This document shows, piece after piece, positions 1 through 13,745 of a stretch of 64,000 nt of DNA. Positions within the stretch are counted from its first letter, which is position 1. The number at the start of each line of letters is the position of its first letter. The position numbers and the translations under genes are program-made. Source of the stretch: Aphelenchoides besseyi (taxonomy: Eukaryota; Nematoda; Chromadorea; Rhabditida; Aphelenchoididae); assembly GCA_024699855.1 (NCBI GenBank), contig JAMPIQ010000001.1, positions 7,006,001-7,070,000 of the forward strand, given 5' to 3'. Below the pieces are notes generated by a model that saw only the letters and a list, made by a program, of their open reading frames with translations, had not been told where the DNA came from and made no database searches.

Positions 1-3000
1 TTACGTTCCCTGCGGTTTCCTTCTTTCAACTTCACGTATAAAGGCGATCGGCGCATTTGCATACTCCAAACTTGTACGATTGAAACTCAACAGTCGAATT
101 ACGAATACACTACTTATTTCTCTTTGCGAATGTTTCAAAGTTTCGTTTTCACTGACAACTCTCTGCCTTGTAACTTGATCTTTTGGCGATCAGCACTCAG
201 AACCACACAAACCAACAGTTTGAAACGATTAGGCAGCTCAAATTGCTTGTGAGTAAATAGTTCTTTTATACGCACTTGATGGAATCACTAGACACTCGTT
301 TCTGATCAATAGCATCAATTTGGTTCTTTCGCTTGAAGATACCAACTGAATAGGTTTATCGGTTTGTCCTTTACGTCACCCCACAATTACAAGTTTATGT
401 CACTGGGAAACTGAAAACCAAAGCTTTTGCTCCCCAAACACGCCAACAGCTGTTCGATTGCTGTTGCATGAGTTTCATTAGCTTCATGTTAATTATCGTC
501 AACCTGTGAATTACGCGCTCTCGGCAAATCGAAACTTGTTCTCAATCGAACTTTCCTTTCAATTACACCAAAAGCAACCACCGCGCAATGGGTTTTATAG
601 TTTGTTTTGACTGATGATTAACAGCAACGGCACATGAAGCGCATTACTCTCACCTGTCAGTCGGATTACCGTATTTCCGTCAGTCGAAACGATGCGAATT
701 ACGACGAAAAACTTAAATCCCGCTCCAGTTTGGCGTGTGCTTTTAATCTCTTCGTTGTTGAATCAACAGGCGAAGGATTTCCGTTGTTATCGAACAAGCG
801 ATTTGCGTGGGACAAAATGCGGAAACCGTCCAATCGTTCTGTCGATTTCAAGATCACTTTACGAACTTAAAGTTCAAGCTCCGAGTTCGTAATTTGTCTT
901 TTAGTTCAATTACAAATTGGTTGAATTCACCGTTTTGTTTGCGTTTTCCTCAAACCGCTAATCGCATCGAGAGAACATTAATATCCTAGGGTTGTTTGCA
1001 TTTGGGATGAATTTTGTGGATTTGACTTCAACGTTACAAGCGAGCAGAATACTCATTTTGGTTTTTGAGACGTCAATTGGATTCTCCAACGTCCACTCAA
1101 CTAGCCAAAACATACGCGACCTTCAGCCTTTGCTTTATGCAAAAATCGTCGGTCAATCAGCAGAAGTGCGAACCCGAAGCTTCTGCCATAAGGAGCAGAT
1201 GTCTTTGGGCGTTCGGAATCTCTTGATTTCCGCTTTTGGTTTTATTTCTCTTGAAGTTTTTACTATGTTTGCGTATATTCACCAAAGTGTTTTGTCTCTT
1301 GAGACGCTTCCGATGATTTCGGGATTTGCATTGAAAATCAAGGCCCTTTTTCCTGAGGTTTGTTGGTGATAACTGTCGTCAAAGTTTGTTTGCTTTTGCA
1401 GTTTTTATCCAAAAGGTTTCGGGACCGTGAATCATGAAATCGTTTTGTCCAACTGTTTAAAGAATACCACCGAGTTTCCCGAACGATTTGAGGAACCAAA
1501 GTCAAACGGTCTGAGCCAAGCACCGGGAACCTCGACGTGTTTAATTGCACGAGTTGCTTGTTTGACATCCGATCAACAGCGTTTGATGAAACTCACGAAG
1601 ATTTTGCGAAGGTCAATCGGCGGCATCAAAAGCCGAAAAGTTGACGATCCGTTTTGCTTATGAATCGAAGAGCCAGATGCTCGATCTAATTTACGGCTCT
1701 CGGGACACGAAGATGATCTCTTTTTGTTTCTACCAGAGGCGATTACACTTTTGGCCAACTCGATGCGAAGGTTTTTTGTTGTCCATTTTGTTTCTTGTTA
1801 AGTGTTGAGAGTCCAGGGAGACAAAGTGATTGTACGTGCGGGGACCCTTGAAACAAGATGGCCGACTGTTTTTGTCCTCAACACACTAATGAGACGGGAA
1901 CTGTTGGCTATTGGTCATGCAAATTCATCGCGTGCTTATGAGTTTTTTGTCCTCGCACTCACCTTAAGATCTGATGGACATTCTCAAGTTTTTCTCGCTA
2001 ACGGCTTGTGTTTCAACGACCGTTGGGACGAACTGGTTTGTCGTTTAATTTATGGTTTGAATTCTGAAGAGATTGATTTTCAATTTGCGTAATTCCTCTC
2101 GCGCCCAATGGGATGACCATAAAAACTCGGAGCGGCCTTGTCAAAGTTACATCGATTGAAAACCAATAAAACTGCGCGCAACGTTCAGAAAAACTACAAG
2201 CCAATTGAAGCGCGTGGAATCAGAAGACCGATGAGTGAAGAACCATTTGCATTGGTCCTTCTTTGAACGCTTATCAGAAAAACATTTGACGCGTTTGACC
2301 GTGAACACCGTGAAGGCTTTTATTTACATCTCTTGGACTTCAGATCACTTTGAATTATGATTCAATAAGCGACATGAGTGCTGCCGCATTAGTTCGCATT
2401 CGTCCGATTTACATCGACGATTCGTCCGAGAATGAGTCCGATAACATTGCTATGCAATTAATCGATTTTCAACGACATCATTGCTCACGATTTGCAACAG
2501 TACGCGGTAGGTGATAACGATTGGACACTGAAGTAGCTTCTTGACCACAATTAGTCGTTGTTGTTGACCTTTTAACATCTCGATTACCTACTTCGATCTT
2601 GTTTCTGGCGCCCGAAGCACGTCTTGCATCTCTTTGTTCATTGCGCTGGAATCGCAAATACCGAAAATGACCTTCGGATCGATTAACGGCGATGGCAATT
2701 AGATGCCAAGGGCATTTGCAATGGGAATTCGAATTGGATAAGGTATTCGAAACGTTCGCTTTTGAGTTCTTTTCTGAGCGAACATTCTCACTCTCGTTGT
2801 TCACTGTCGAGACGCCCCTCTGGGCGTTTGCGAACTTTCGCGTCGGTAGTTTTTCCTCCGCCGCGTTGCTGGACTGTGTCGTTTCTCTTACCAATCGCTG
2901 TTTGCTGCCCACGGTGTTTCTCGCCGACCACCTCCTTGAGAAATCACGTTGCAACTCTTCCGCTGAATTTCTTCGTTGTCGCGCGAAAATGACGCCGTTG

Positions 3001-3032
3001 AGAAAGGAAGAAGAAGTGATTGACCGCAACTG
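1..3032. other. Region upstream of the SynGAP-like gene; no gene recognised
   Basis: I see no exon chain here that resembles a known family. Open frames on both strands (for example minus 3029-2478 and plus 2692-3033) overlap each other and match nothing I recognise. The stretch just before the ATG at 3033 is probably promoter and 5' untranslated sequence of the Ras-GAP gene. Confidence 0.5.
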
Positions 3033-6000
3033 ATGGCTTCTGTTTATCGTTCAAACGGTTTTTTGGACCGTTTTTACGCATTCATTGCGTGGATTTGCGT
3101 CTTCTTTCGTCGTATTTTCTGTTTTTGGCGACCAAATCGAACGAACACCGCGAAATCACGACGACATCACGATTCTCCGGTTCGCGTCGTTCTTCTTGGC
3201 GGTTGGAAACGACGTCCGGATGAGGAGGAAACCGCAGTTTTGGTGCGCAGTTTCAGTACACGATCGTCCAAATCGACGCATTCGGCTCCAGCGTTGAGAA
3301 ACGAAGAGGATGAAGACGCCGGTAAGTTCCCGACCATTGGACTTGTTTTTTGATTTCGAAATTTCCAATTGACCTTCACATTGGCGCCCGTTTTGCGCGC
3401 TTATGATTCACGTTTCGATTGCACAGTTTTTCTGCTGCTATTACCTTCTGTACGATTCCAACTTCTGTTCTCCATTTCGCCGGCAGTTTCAACCATCTTG
3501 GTGGAATCGAATGTGAATCAGCGACCGGTGAATTCGTGATCTTTTGTTTGAAATTGAACAAAAACGTTGCGATTCGTACAGATTCATAGCACGCAACAAC
3601 CCACTGCCTTCTTGTTTCGATCAGACGACAAACTTACCGCCATCCGATCTGTTGGGATTTCCGCCGTTTAGTCACGAGTTGGATATTTACGAGCATCGAC
3701 GGTCAAACACCCGAATTCCTGGGAGTAATGAGTTATGCAAATCGAATCTCTTTCCAAAAGTAAGGAGTAGGAGGTTGAGAGAAGAAGAACAACTGTCGGT
3801 TATTGTTTTACTCGGAGCTGCGGAAAAATTGTCGATAATCCCCGAAATTCTGACAACCAATTCGATCTAATTGACGCGCCCGCAGATTCTAAATTGACCA
3901 CAAATTGACGTTGCATTTACAATTCGGATTAGCTGAGTAGCACAGTGAGGAGCGACAAATCAGATCGATAGTTTTCGGTGGCTGTGCACTCTCGGCTTAG
4001 CGCGTAACCGAATGGTCGTCCAATAAACTCGAAATATTTTTCAAGTGCGGAGGTTGAGATCACAGCCTCTCAAAATTTTGACCATCAGCGATACAAACTA
4101 ACTGGTCGTTAGGAGTCTGTTTTCTATTCGATGGCACGATGTTCGTTCTTTTGTTTTGTACGTGAAGTCGAGTTTACCGTTTGGTGAATCGACGGTCATT
4201 TTGCTTATTTGCACGGTGGTCGATTGCGATCGAATTTCGACTTCAACCGACCGCTGAAGAATTAGGCCTCGACCACAGGTTAAATCATTTGGACACGCGA
4301 ACTTGCAGTCTCTCGGTTTGTGTTCATGCGTGGAAAGTTGGAAATCGCTGCCGCTGAAGCGGCCTTTCGTCGATCTCAACGCCGTGACATGGAGGCCTTT
4401 TGGCAGGAAGTCGTGACTACATGGCAAAATCCATTGAATTCAACGGCCGGCCAATCAACAACACAACCCACAGCTTTGCAATTGAATGCGATACCCGAAG
4501 AAGCGATCTATGCGTCAATCGAATGGGGTTGGACTTGAAATTACTTTCAACTTATACACTGAACTATTTGTCGGTTGTCAAATGAATCAAAACTTCGACT
4601 TTCCCGTCATTTTTTTTCTCAACTTTCATCCAACAACTTTTTTGATTGATTTTGTTTCAGAAAATGCACCCGATCTGGACGGAACCGAAAGTCTCGATCG
4701 ACGTCGTTGGAATCAGAAATCAGTTCGTTCCACGAACAGCGGCGGTGATTATCCCAAGTTCAAGCCTGTGGACATTATGGTTTCTTCAACGCCAGCTGCT
4801 ACAACAACTCTTCCATTTCCTAATGTAAGTCTTTTTGGAGGTTCCAGAGGAGCGACGAAGAGGAGCGGAAGTCGTAAACGACAAGATGTTCCAATTTATT
4901 TCAACATCATTGCGCGCTTTCGAACGTGAGACTCACAAATCAAATGCGAGTTCGAAGAAAAATCGACCAGCAACAAATTTCTATTGTTGTCAATGTCGTG
5001 CCAACCCTTTGGCTTCTGAGATTGATGAGCCAAAATGAACACGTGCGGTGGATAAGCCGCGAGAGGTTACGAGGCAACACGCCTCTCTTGACCTCTCGGC
5101 CAACTAAATCGCTTTTATCTCGACGGTCGTGAGAATTTTCGATGGAAAATTCTGTTTGTTATTAAACAACCAACAAAAAGTCCCTCAGCGTTTCCCGCCG
5201 ATCTAATTCAAAGGTTGTTAAATCGAAACAAATTCGGGATTGATTGCCCGTCGGTTTTCTCGCCTCTATCCACACATTTCGCTTAATTTCAACTTCCGAT
5301 CGTCTTATTCAATGGTCTCCTGGGTAAGAATTTCGATGTTTGCAACTTCAATTATCAAAACAAACAGATCACGTGTTGCTGAAGACTTCCGAACTTCTCT
5401 TCGATCATCAACTTAGCACTTTTTTCATCGTCAATTCTTTAGGATATGCCTGGATGTGCTTTGCTTGAAGAGCCCACAACTCCGCATCAACGACTTGCCG
5501 TGAGTTTTCTACCATCGTCTTAACTTCATTTCCACGGTTTAGCACTTCTTCTCGAAACCGTTCCGAAATCCGTTGAAGCGCACGAAGAGCGTCTCCAAGT
5601 TGGACCGCAAACGTCATCCCGCCGACTATGCAACGTAAGTGTCTACTTCGAGTCTCATTGCTTGTAATGGAAACAAACGACTGTTGGGCGACTCGTTTAC
5701 CGGCGGCCATTGCGCGACCTCGAAATCAGTCGGCTGGTGCCGATTTGTCACTCTCACTGACGTCGCCCGTAAATTTGAATTGACTTCCAAGGACCTTGAA
5801 GTGCAGTTGCAACGAGTCGTTTTTCCTTATCGTGACCGAAAATCAACCGCCATTTCGTGCACTCGACGGTCAAAAACTTTTTGTTTAATTGACAATTAAA
5901 AGGCAGGAATTTCGAACGCACCTCACGCTCGATTGTCCGGCGCATTTCGACGCTCTGTCCAGACAATGCAGTGGAGACGCGCAGGCGCCGTGGCAAAAAG

Positions 6001-9000
6001 ATTTCGTTTTTTTGTTCCGGATCACCGCGCTTAGCAGAGACGTCGATTGGGACCGTTGGCGTGTTTTGGCGTCGGTCACTTGTCGTTTTGAAGAATCGCG
6101 TGAATTGTGCAGCTGCTCGTCTTCCAATTTCGCTGTTGGGCGTCTTGAGTCGTGGATCCCCTTTGCACGATCGTTGTCTCGTTTTAATCTTTTTGTTTGC
6201 ATCGAAAATCAGTTCGCCTTTTTGGGCAAATCGAATTTAAACCGTTCGATCGGAAACCCCATCGACTTCCTGTTTAGCTGCGTGAATTTTTACAAACCGA
6301 AAGAACGTTGACAGTCGGTGGTTTTGTTTTTACTCGCTCATGCATCTCCAGTGTTTGGGAGGGACCTCAACGTCTTGTTATGAACACATGTTTCTTTTGA
6401 GGACGACAACTTCCGTCAAAGTGATGGGTTCGAAATGCGGATGTGAAGTTTGTAATATTTTTGAAAAACACCGGAGGTTTACGATCAGTTAAAACGATGG
6501 GCCGTAAAAACGATTTGCGCTCGTTTCCAACTCGTTTTGTGAGCAACATGATGATCAATTACTTTCTTCTTTCCAGCTGCCGCTACAGAAGTTTTTTGCA
6601 GAATTCAAAGGTTTCTTTTTGAACAACTCTCTATCATACGCGAAGTTTTACCTTTGAAGTCAAAAATGTTGTTCGTAGCTTTGAGACGACACGACTTGTT
6701 TGCCATTTGCGAAGTTTTTTGTTTGCGTCGAGATCTTGCCGTTGACCCCAACGAGCATTTGGCGGTGGCTAGCGACCTTGGGAACGGCTGATTTACAACA
6801 AAAATCGACGATAAAAACTCGAACGGTCATCGCCCACGTCCGTCCGATCGTTTGATATCCTCGACCATCGACCTTCTTGTTTACAGCTTTTGATTGCCGT
6901 TTCACTTACTGATCTCAATGACAATATTCGCGACAACACACGTCATGCCTATTTCTCACTTCAAACATGAAGTATTCGGTTTAGTTCTAACGGCGGCTGA
7001 TTGTTCGCGCGACGTAATGAGTTTCCATTTTGTTTCGGCGCAAATCGCTCAGCATTGTAATTCCGAAAGAAAGTCGCTATTACGAGGTACCTTTTGCTCG
7101 TCAGCTGCACACGCTTCAACTAACACGCAAATTTCACAGCGAGCAACGCGCGTTTTGTTGTCTTCGAACACAAAAAGAACACGCAAAAAGTTGTCGTCGA
7201 TTATCAAAAGTGAAAAGCCGCGATTCCACTGACCGAACAAACGCTATGATTCATTGCATTGATGCTTCGAGGGCTTGATTGAACGTAAGCGAGCTGATAA
7301 AACGAACAATCAGTTTCACAGGCCGAATTTCCTTTGCGATTTCCGGAGACGACGTTCAATGTTTGATGAACGTGACTCGAGAGGATCTTCGATTTTAATC
7401 GTCCCTTTGTGGTCGTCAATCGACTTAGTCGAACTTTTTGACTGCCGCTCATCGCGTTCGTTTTCTCATTGACGTGTGAATAGCGACTGTTAACTGAAAT
7501 TATTAGTTAGATTGAATCAGTGGAAGCAGAAAACGACGTCCATGAATTTCACGCGTTTTATCACGAATCCGAATCGTTCTATCGAGCCGACGACTTCTGC
7601 TCAACAACCCAAGGGTTGTCAGCGGCTTGTTCGAGGTCGGAAAGTTTTCCGTGATAAGCTGAGAAGAATAAGGTAAGAGCGTTTATCGGAGAGCTGATGG
7701 CCAAAGTTGTGAGTCAATGGTTTCCAAGTTGTTTCGAAATCCTCTTTATGAAACGAAATAAACAAAAGTCGTTAGTTTATAGCAATGAGACTCCCGATTT
7801 CTAACTATGAGCCAAACTTACGGTCTTGTTTTCAGTGCCGAATTGCATTCATCTCGTGACAATTTGCTGTTCACTGGCGGGCAGATATGTGCGGAAGGTC
7901 GAGGATTGAACGAGGCCCGAAATCCATTGAGTTTGTACGATCCACGAGTAGACGAACTGCGTCAAGGTCGGCCATTTGCATCGCCAATGAGCCCCGGATT
8001 GAAGTCCAGTCGATCACATGAGAGTTTGTTGGGATATGCCGGAGCGAATCAAATGATCGATTTGAGTAAGTGATTGGTTGCTAATTAATTAATTTCCGTT
8101 TTTCTAATTACAGAACCTGATCATCGTATTCATCCCGTTCATCCATCGGTTCTGTCCGTTGAACATTGTTTCCAAGTCGCTGACAATTACTACGCCTGTC
8201 AATCGTTGCAGGAACGAACACGTTGGTTACAGAGGTGAGTCAAAGATTCTAATCTTTTCGTTGTTTTTAAATGTCAATCTGATCACTCGGCTCCAAGACT
8301 CTAAGGTTCATTTCGAACAAAAATTTTGCGATCGAAAATGAGCGTTTTTGATTCATTTTGTTTGTTAATGCGAAAAACATGTTTCATCTTATGCGCATCG
8401 ATGTTTTCACTTTCTATCATTACGTTATCCGATTTCACGTGGGCGGGCGATTTGACCGTTTGACGTCCTTGTCGAGGCCGCTGAAGGTTGTTTGATATCA
8501 TCGGCCGGTGGGCAGTCGATTGGATTCATCTCATCGGCAAAATAATCCGCTCCATCGCGCACTTTACACGGTGGTTTTCCGGTTTGTTGAGTCGACGAAT
8601 TCGAATTTCATCGATCGAAACCCAACGACAAAACCATTTCGCATCCGGTGTTATGTGTTTGGGTTGACTCTTATTGTTGTCTATTCTCTACTGTCAATTC
8701 ACTAGTTATTGCACTGTGGAACGTGTAAATTGAAGTGAAAATGCGACGTTACTATCACTTACCTCAGCAACATCAGAACATCTACGACAACCATCGAACG
8801 TTGAACCGCCGAATTTTCTCTCATTTTCCGTTGACAACGAACAGATCAACACGGGCCTTACGTCGTATTCATCACATACCTCCGTTGCCACCACGTACTT
8901 ACAAAACGCAACCGAAATATCGAAATGGGTACTTTTGTTTGTTGTTGAACTCAAATCTGTCAATTCGAACGTTCACAAGTCTCTGGGGACTTCAAGTCAA

Positions 9001-12000
9001 TTGTTTTCTCTTTGCTTCGAATTCGATTTTTGCTGTTCGTTTTTGGGATGGGTTGTAAAAGCTCAGAGAACTGATCAGCTGGATTCTTACTCGCGGATTG
9101 ACGCTCATCGACTTGACGAGCGAGCGACATCGAAAAGATTTATAGCGCCCCGACTGAGCTGTGAATCGGCGGCCAAATACGGAGCTCAATAGTCGCACTC
9201 TTTTCTCTCAATTGTGCAACATCGCAAACTATTTGGTCAGTTAAAGAGCGCGATTGTGTTTGCGGAGTCGTGGTCACTAAACGTTCGAATTGACCACGAG
9301 TTTCGCTTACTTCTCGGTTTTCACTTTTAGTTCTTTTTGTTGCGTCGATTAGCTGCCGGCTCAAAAGAAATAAGCGACCGGTGATGATGCATATGAATAG
9401 TTTACAACACTTGTAAACGAATTAGTTGGAGCGACCTTGGATGAAAGGCGGCGAGCACTTGGCTGTGTTTCATGGGTTACTGCCGCTGTAAAACACTTGC
9501 AAACGGATTTGAGATCCGCACACGAGGTTCGACTGAAAGACGAACATCGCGCTCGTTTCGTCTTATTCCCGTCGTTGGCCGCCCTCATAGCCAATTCGAG
9601 TTGTTTTGCCTTTTGGGCTAATTTCTGAATCAGGTCGCACGCAGTGGTCGTGACTCACGGGGCTTTCTGGTGGTCCACGTATTTGCGCAGCTGCAAATTC
9701 TCTATCCCATTATCGATTTCAAGCGGTGGCCACGTTAAATGCAAAGAACCCGAGCAGTTGGTTTGCGCTGTTTTTCGTATTAAACCGCGCGGTTGAATTT
9801 CTGGACGGCGGCAATATAAACCGCCAAAAAGGATCGAAAGTGACTGATTGGTCGTTCGATTTCCATCTTTTGCGCTTCATTTCACACAAACCGATGGGTC
9901 TCTTTGGCAAAAGCCGAACTGTTTTGACGAATCAGTTCGATTTCGTTGCATAAGTGTTTCGATTTCAGCATGCGAAAGGCCATGAACCCAAATATGGACA
10001 GCGAGAGAAGAACGGAGAATTCACTTCAAATTTGGCTTCTGGAAGTGAAAGGCGTACCACAGAAACGACGTTATTACTGCGAGTTGGTTCTCGATAACAC
10101 CCTTTACGCGCGAACTTCGGCGAAAGCTCACAGTGACATCTGCTTTTGGGGCGATTTCTTCGACTTAACGTAAGTTCTTAATCGACACCTTCAGCTAACA
10201 AATGAGTTGCAGATCGTTGCCTAGCATTCGTCGTATTTGCATCAACTTATATCGAGAAGCAGATCCCAAGAAGAAAAAGGACAACTCGACTCTTGTTGGT
10301 TTCATTCAATTAGACGTCGACCAATTTCGTGGACGCCAACCCGTCGAGAAATGGTATGTTTTCCGTTGATTGTTTTTGGTCATTTGATTTCGCTCTTTTT
10401 TGAAATTTACGACTTCACGCCACTTAAACCGAAGTCCTTGACGGGTTCTGGTTTTCAAATCCCATTTGATTAGTTGCCGGCTACCGACGGGTTACCGTTA
10501 AACGGAACTCAAACACACAAGTGAAAGGGTTGCGACTTAAGCGTCAAACTAACTGACCGCTATTTACTGTAGTCGGAAAACACACGAATCAGTCGAATAG
10601 ATTGACGTTCATATTCTTTTGTTATTGGGGATCGTGCAGCGTGACTGCGGGGGTCAATCCGACTGGGAATCGCGGATAATCGCGATGAAAATCGTAGGCG
10701 CTGGATTTTGTTTTTTGCATTTGGATCGGTTTCTGTTTGTGGTCGAAATGCAAAAACTTGGGGATCTCGGTTCCCGTAGCTCATTCGAGGGATTAAAACC
10801 ATTCAGTTACCATCAATCCGGAGTTCTCTTCCGAATTCATTGTGCAATCTCGCGATATTACGTGGCTAAGTCGCTTGTTGTTGCTAAAACCTGCCATGTC
10901 TATAGATAAGCAGTCAACCAATCAAACAAACAAATTACGCTCCTTTTTCAACGCAAAAAACGTTCTCGAAAGCGGAAATTTCAAAATGGGTAGATTGTTC
11001 GGGGTGTCACGACGGTAAGAAACATAAATTAAAACTTTCTTTAATCTTTTTTCATTAACAACCACTAATCTTACTACTATTTTCGGTACACGGTCAATCC
11101 TCGAGTCGATGGTGGCAAATCGAGTTCAAAACAAACGAACGGAAGTGACGTGATGGCTATTCGAATCAAAGCTCGATACCAAATTGTCGATGTTCTACCG
11201 CTGACCGTCTACGATCGTTTGGCAAACTTTGTTCGTCTCAACTATCTTCCATTGTGCACGGGCCTTGAAACGTGTTTGAGTGTGAAAACAAAAGAAGATT
11301 TTGCCACTTGTCTTGTTCGTGTTCTACATCGACAACGAGTAGTCAAAGATTTCCTTTGTGACATAATCATGGCCGAAATCGGCCAACTTGGTCGGTTACT
11401 TTTTTCTTTTTTCCTAATCAGTCGACTGTTTCAGACAACGATCATTTGATGTTTCGTGGGAACTCTTTGGCAACCAAGTCAATGGAAGCTTACATTAAGC
11501 TTGTAGCAGTGGATTATCTGCACAAAACTTTGGGTGATTTCGTAAAGGAACAAGTAGCTAAAACCGTGTCCTACGAAGTCGATCCAACGAAATTGCAAAA
11601 TCCATCCAATTCAACGATCGAAACAAACCGAAAACGATTGCTGGAAGCTATTCGCACCGTTTGGGATCGAATTGTTCGATCGACACCGATTTTCCCTCAA
11701 CAGTTACGAGAAGTCTTTGATTCGTTGCGCGATAAGCTGCGAGAAAGAAACAAATCGGAGCTTTCGGACAAATTGGTTTCGGCTTCAATTTTCTTGCGTT
11801 ACCTTTGTCCCGCGATTCTCAGTCCGAGCTTGTTTGGATTGGTAAGTTTGTTGGTTCGCGCGTTCACTTATTATGTGGTTTCTAGGTCAGTGAGTATCCA
11901 TCACAGAACGCGTTACGGAACTTAACGTTGATCGCAAAGACTCTTCAAACGTTGGCCAATTTCACCAAATTCTGCGGTAAAGAATCGTTTATGGAATTCA

Positions 12001-13745
12001 TGAATGGATTCGTAACTGAAAAGACAATTGAAATGAAAAGATATTTGGTTGAAATATCCGAACCACCAAACACTTCCAAGAAAGCTCAAACCGCGTCGAA
12101 CAGCGACATTGACGGTGAAATCGACTTCGGCAAGGAGCTCAGCTGTTTACATTCTTATCTCGAGGAAAATTGGTCGCAAGAAGTAAGTGGTAAATCAGAA
12201 AGAAACAAAACTAACGACTATGTTTAGATGTACGAAAAGGCAGCAATAGATGATGAAAACATGGTCGAATTACAAACCATAGTGACCGAAATCGGAAGAT
12301 GTCGAAAACGCACCTACTCCTCTCAAGGTACCTTATCGACCGATTCAACTCACAGTTCAAGTGCCAATCCGCCTTCTGATTACGAAAACAACAGCAAATC
12401 GGCTTCTTTCAACCCGTCCAATTCGACAACTGAACGTTCTCGTGCATCGTCAACTTCAAAACATCCTCCGGCTTCACACCTGAATACAAATGACGATTAT
12501 GTGGCAACTGCGGCACTTACCGACCACTCACCACATCAATTTCACGAAAAGTCAATTGGTCGTCCTTTGATTCTACACGACTCACACGCTTCTACACGTT
12601 CACCAAATACCCAACGTCGATACGCGTTCGTTCGTGATGAGCCGACAAGCCCTCTGCTTTCACAACTTCAGTTTCGACCTCATTTTACTCCGTATAACAT
12701 CTACGATGATACTGTAAAACAACCATCAGTACGCGATAGCTACCATCTTTATGACGACGTGCCAGCAGTAAGCAACGATCATGAGCAGCCACTTCAAATG
12801 TTGAGTTCGATTCGAAGCAAACTGTCTGCCAAACAATCATTAAATGGATTGGAGCACAAAAATCCCACGTTCATTCAAGCCATTGATCAAGCAGCTGACG
12901 ATGAAGATACGACTGACACCGAAGACGAAGAGCATCGAAGTGGTCGACGTTCTAATGCTCAACGAAAATCGCGCCGCAAATCTGCTGCCATCGATTCGTC
13001 AGCAAATTTAAGATCTCCGGGTCGTCTTCCATTCATTGCTCCGGTCCCATCTTCTGGCTATCAAAGTCAAAATCACAGTTCCTCTTATTCATCGTCGTCA
13101 AGCAGTCCAGTTGAAACTCACACCTCAGCTATTCGTGATCATTTGGTTGCTGCCGCTCATCCGTCAATCGGTGTTGCACAAAATTCGTTTTACACACCCG
13201 CTCACTCATATCCAACTGCCACAACAACAAGTTGCTCGTCTACTTCTTCACAAAGTCATCCAAACCACGACGACATAGAACTCACTCCTCGACGTCGTCG
13301 TCCCGAATCGCCGTTTGATTCTTATAATCGATACACAAGTTCAAGCGGAACAAGTCGGTCAGCAAATTCAGAAGCTATGGACGGTTTCGATTCTTATACT
13401 CGATCACCGCGGTTAGTTTTAAAAAAAGAATGCAACTGAATGATTTTATGTTTTAGAATAAATGGTCGAGCACGCTCCATTGCTCCAAACTTGTTCGAAT
13501 CTCCACGATCACCGTTGGTTTCGCGAAACAAACAAAACGAATCGGAAGTTCCACACAAGTTATCAGCCGAGCAGATTGAGGTGATTGCCCAGCAACGACA
13601 ACAAATTCAACAGCTAGTTCGCGAGAACAATGAGCTTAGAAATAAGCTAGGACTGAATGAGGTAAACGAAAACAATCGAATTGAAACAACAAATCCATTT
13701 CAGCAACATCAACTTCCGATCGTGTATCCCGAAAATATCCAGTAG
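3033..13745 (+). CDS. gap-2: SynGAP/DAB2IP-family Ras GTPase-activating protein
   Basis: This protein speeds GTP hydrolysis by Ras-family GTPases at membranes and synapses. Exons by phase are 3033-3321, a probable cassette 4309-4527, 4661-4824, 7521-7672, 7836-8065, 8114-8234, 9969-10169, 10213-10353, 11086-11390, 11435-11841, 11886-12182, 12228-13411 and 13457-13745. They give about 1259 residues, or 1332 with the cassette. A divergent PH region (with the family motif SRSHESLL) is followed by a C2 domain ([11 protein letters not shown]), then the RasGAP domain with the arginine-finger segment [16 protein letters not shown] and the core [17 protein letters not shown]. The tail is rich in Ser, Thr and His and ends in a short coiled coil ([17 protein letters not shown]). 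The segment 13662-13703 could be a 42-nt in-frame intron. The acceptor before 11086 reads TTTTCG instead of TTTTCAG. The family call is very secure; the first three exons rest on phase and codon content only. Confidence 0.9.
5408..5710 (-). CDS. Hypothetical 100-residue alpha-helical protein, antisense in a SynGAP intron
   Basis: A single ATG-started frame lies in the 4825-7520 intron on the opposite strand. From residue 32 on it reads like a real alpha-helical protein: regular hydrophobic spacing ([17 protein letters not shown]), many Glu, Arg and Gln, and no low-complexity runs. A TAG followed by TCGGCGGG near 5635 could be a splice acceptor, so the true N-terminus may differ. I do not recognise the family; small lysosome-organelle complex subunits look broadly like this. 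It may be a chance frame. Confidence 0.3.
   Translation of the reverse strand: MAAGKRVAQQSFVSITSNETRSRHLRCIVGGMTFAVQLGDALRALQRISERFREEVLNRGNEVKTMVENSRQVVDAELWALQAKHIQAYPKELTMKKVLS
8741..8928 (+). CDS. Alternative first coding exon of the SynGAP-like gene
   Basis: An ATG at 8741 opens 62 codons plus two bases, ending at a GTACTT donor after 8928. Its end phase (two bases, GG) fits exactly the one-base start of the C2 exon at 9969, giving a Gly codon and then [10 protein letters not shown]. Codon content is protein-like and rich in Arg, His, Tyr and Pro. The product would lack the PH region and begin just before C2. Nematode and vertebrate SynGAP genes are known for alternative N-termini. Transcription from here is inferred, not shown. 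Confidence 0.5.
10986..11014 (+). CDS. Possible short alternative first exon of the SynGAP-like gene
   Basis: An ATG at 10986 followed by nine codons and two bases (MGRLFGVSR plus CG) ends at a good donor, GTAAGA. Its phase fits the exon starting at 11086. An isoform starting here would lack most of C2 and keep the RasGAP domain. It is very short, so it could be chance. Confidence 0.3.

Noticed and set aside
2478..3029. 183-codon open frame on the minus strand
   Set aside because: Basic, repetitive in Arg, Asn and Ser, with frames open on the other strand too; no domain, no splice context. Probably chance in the 5' region of the Ras-GAP gene.
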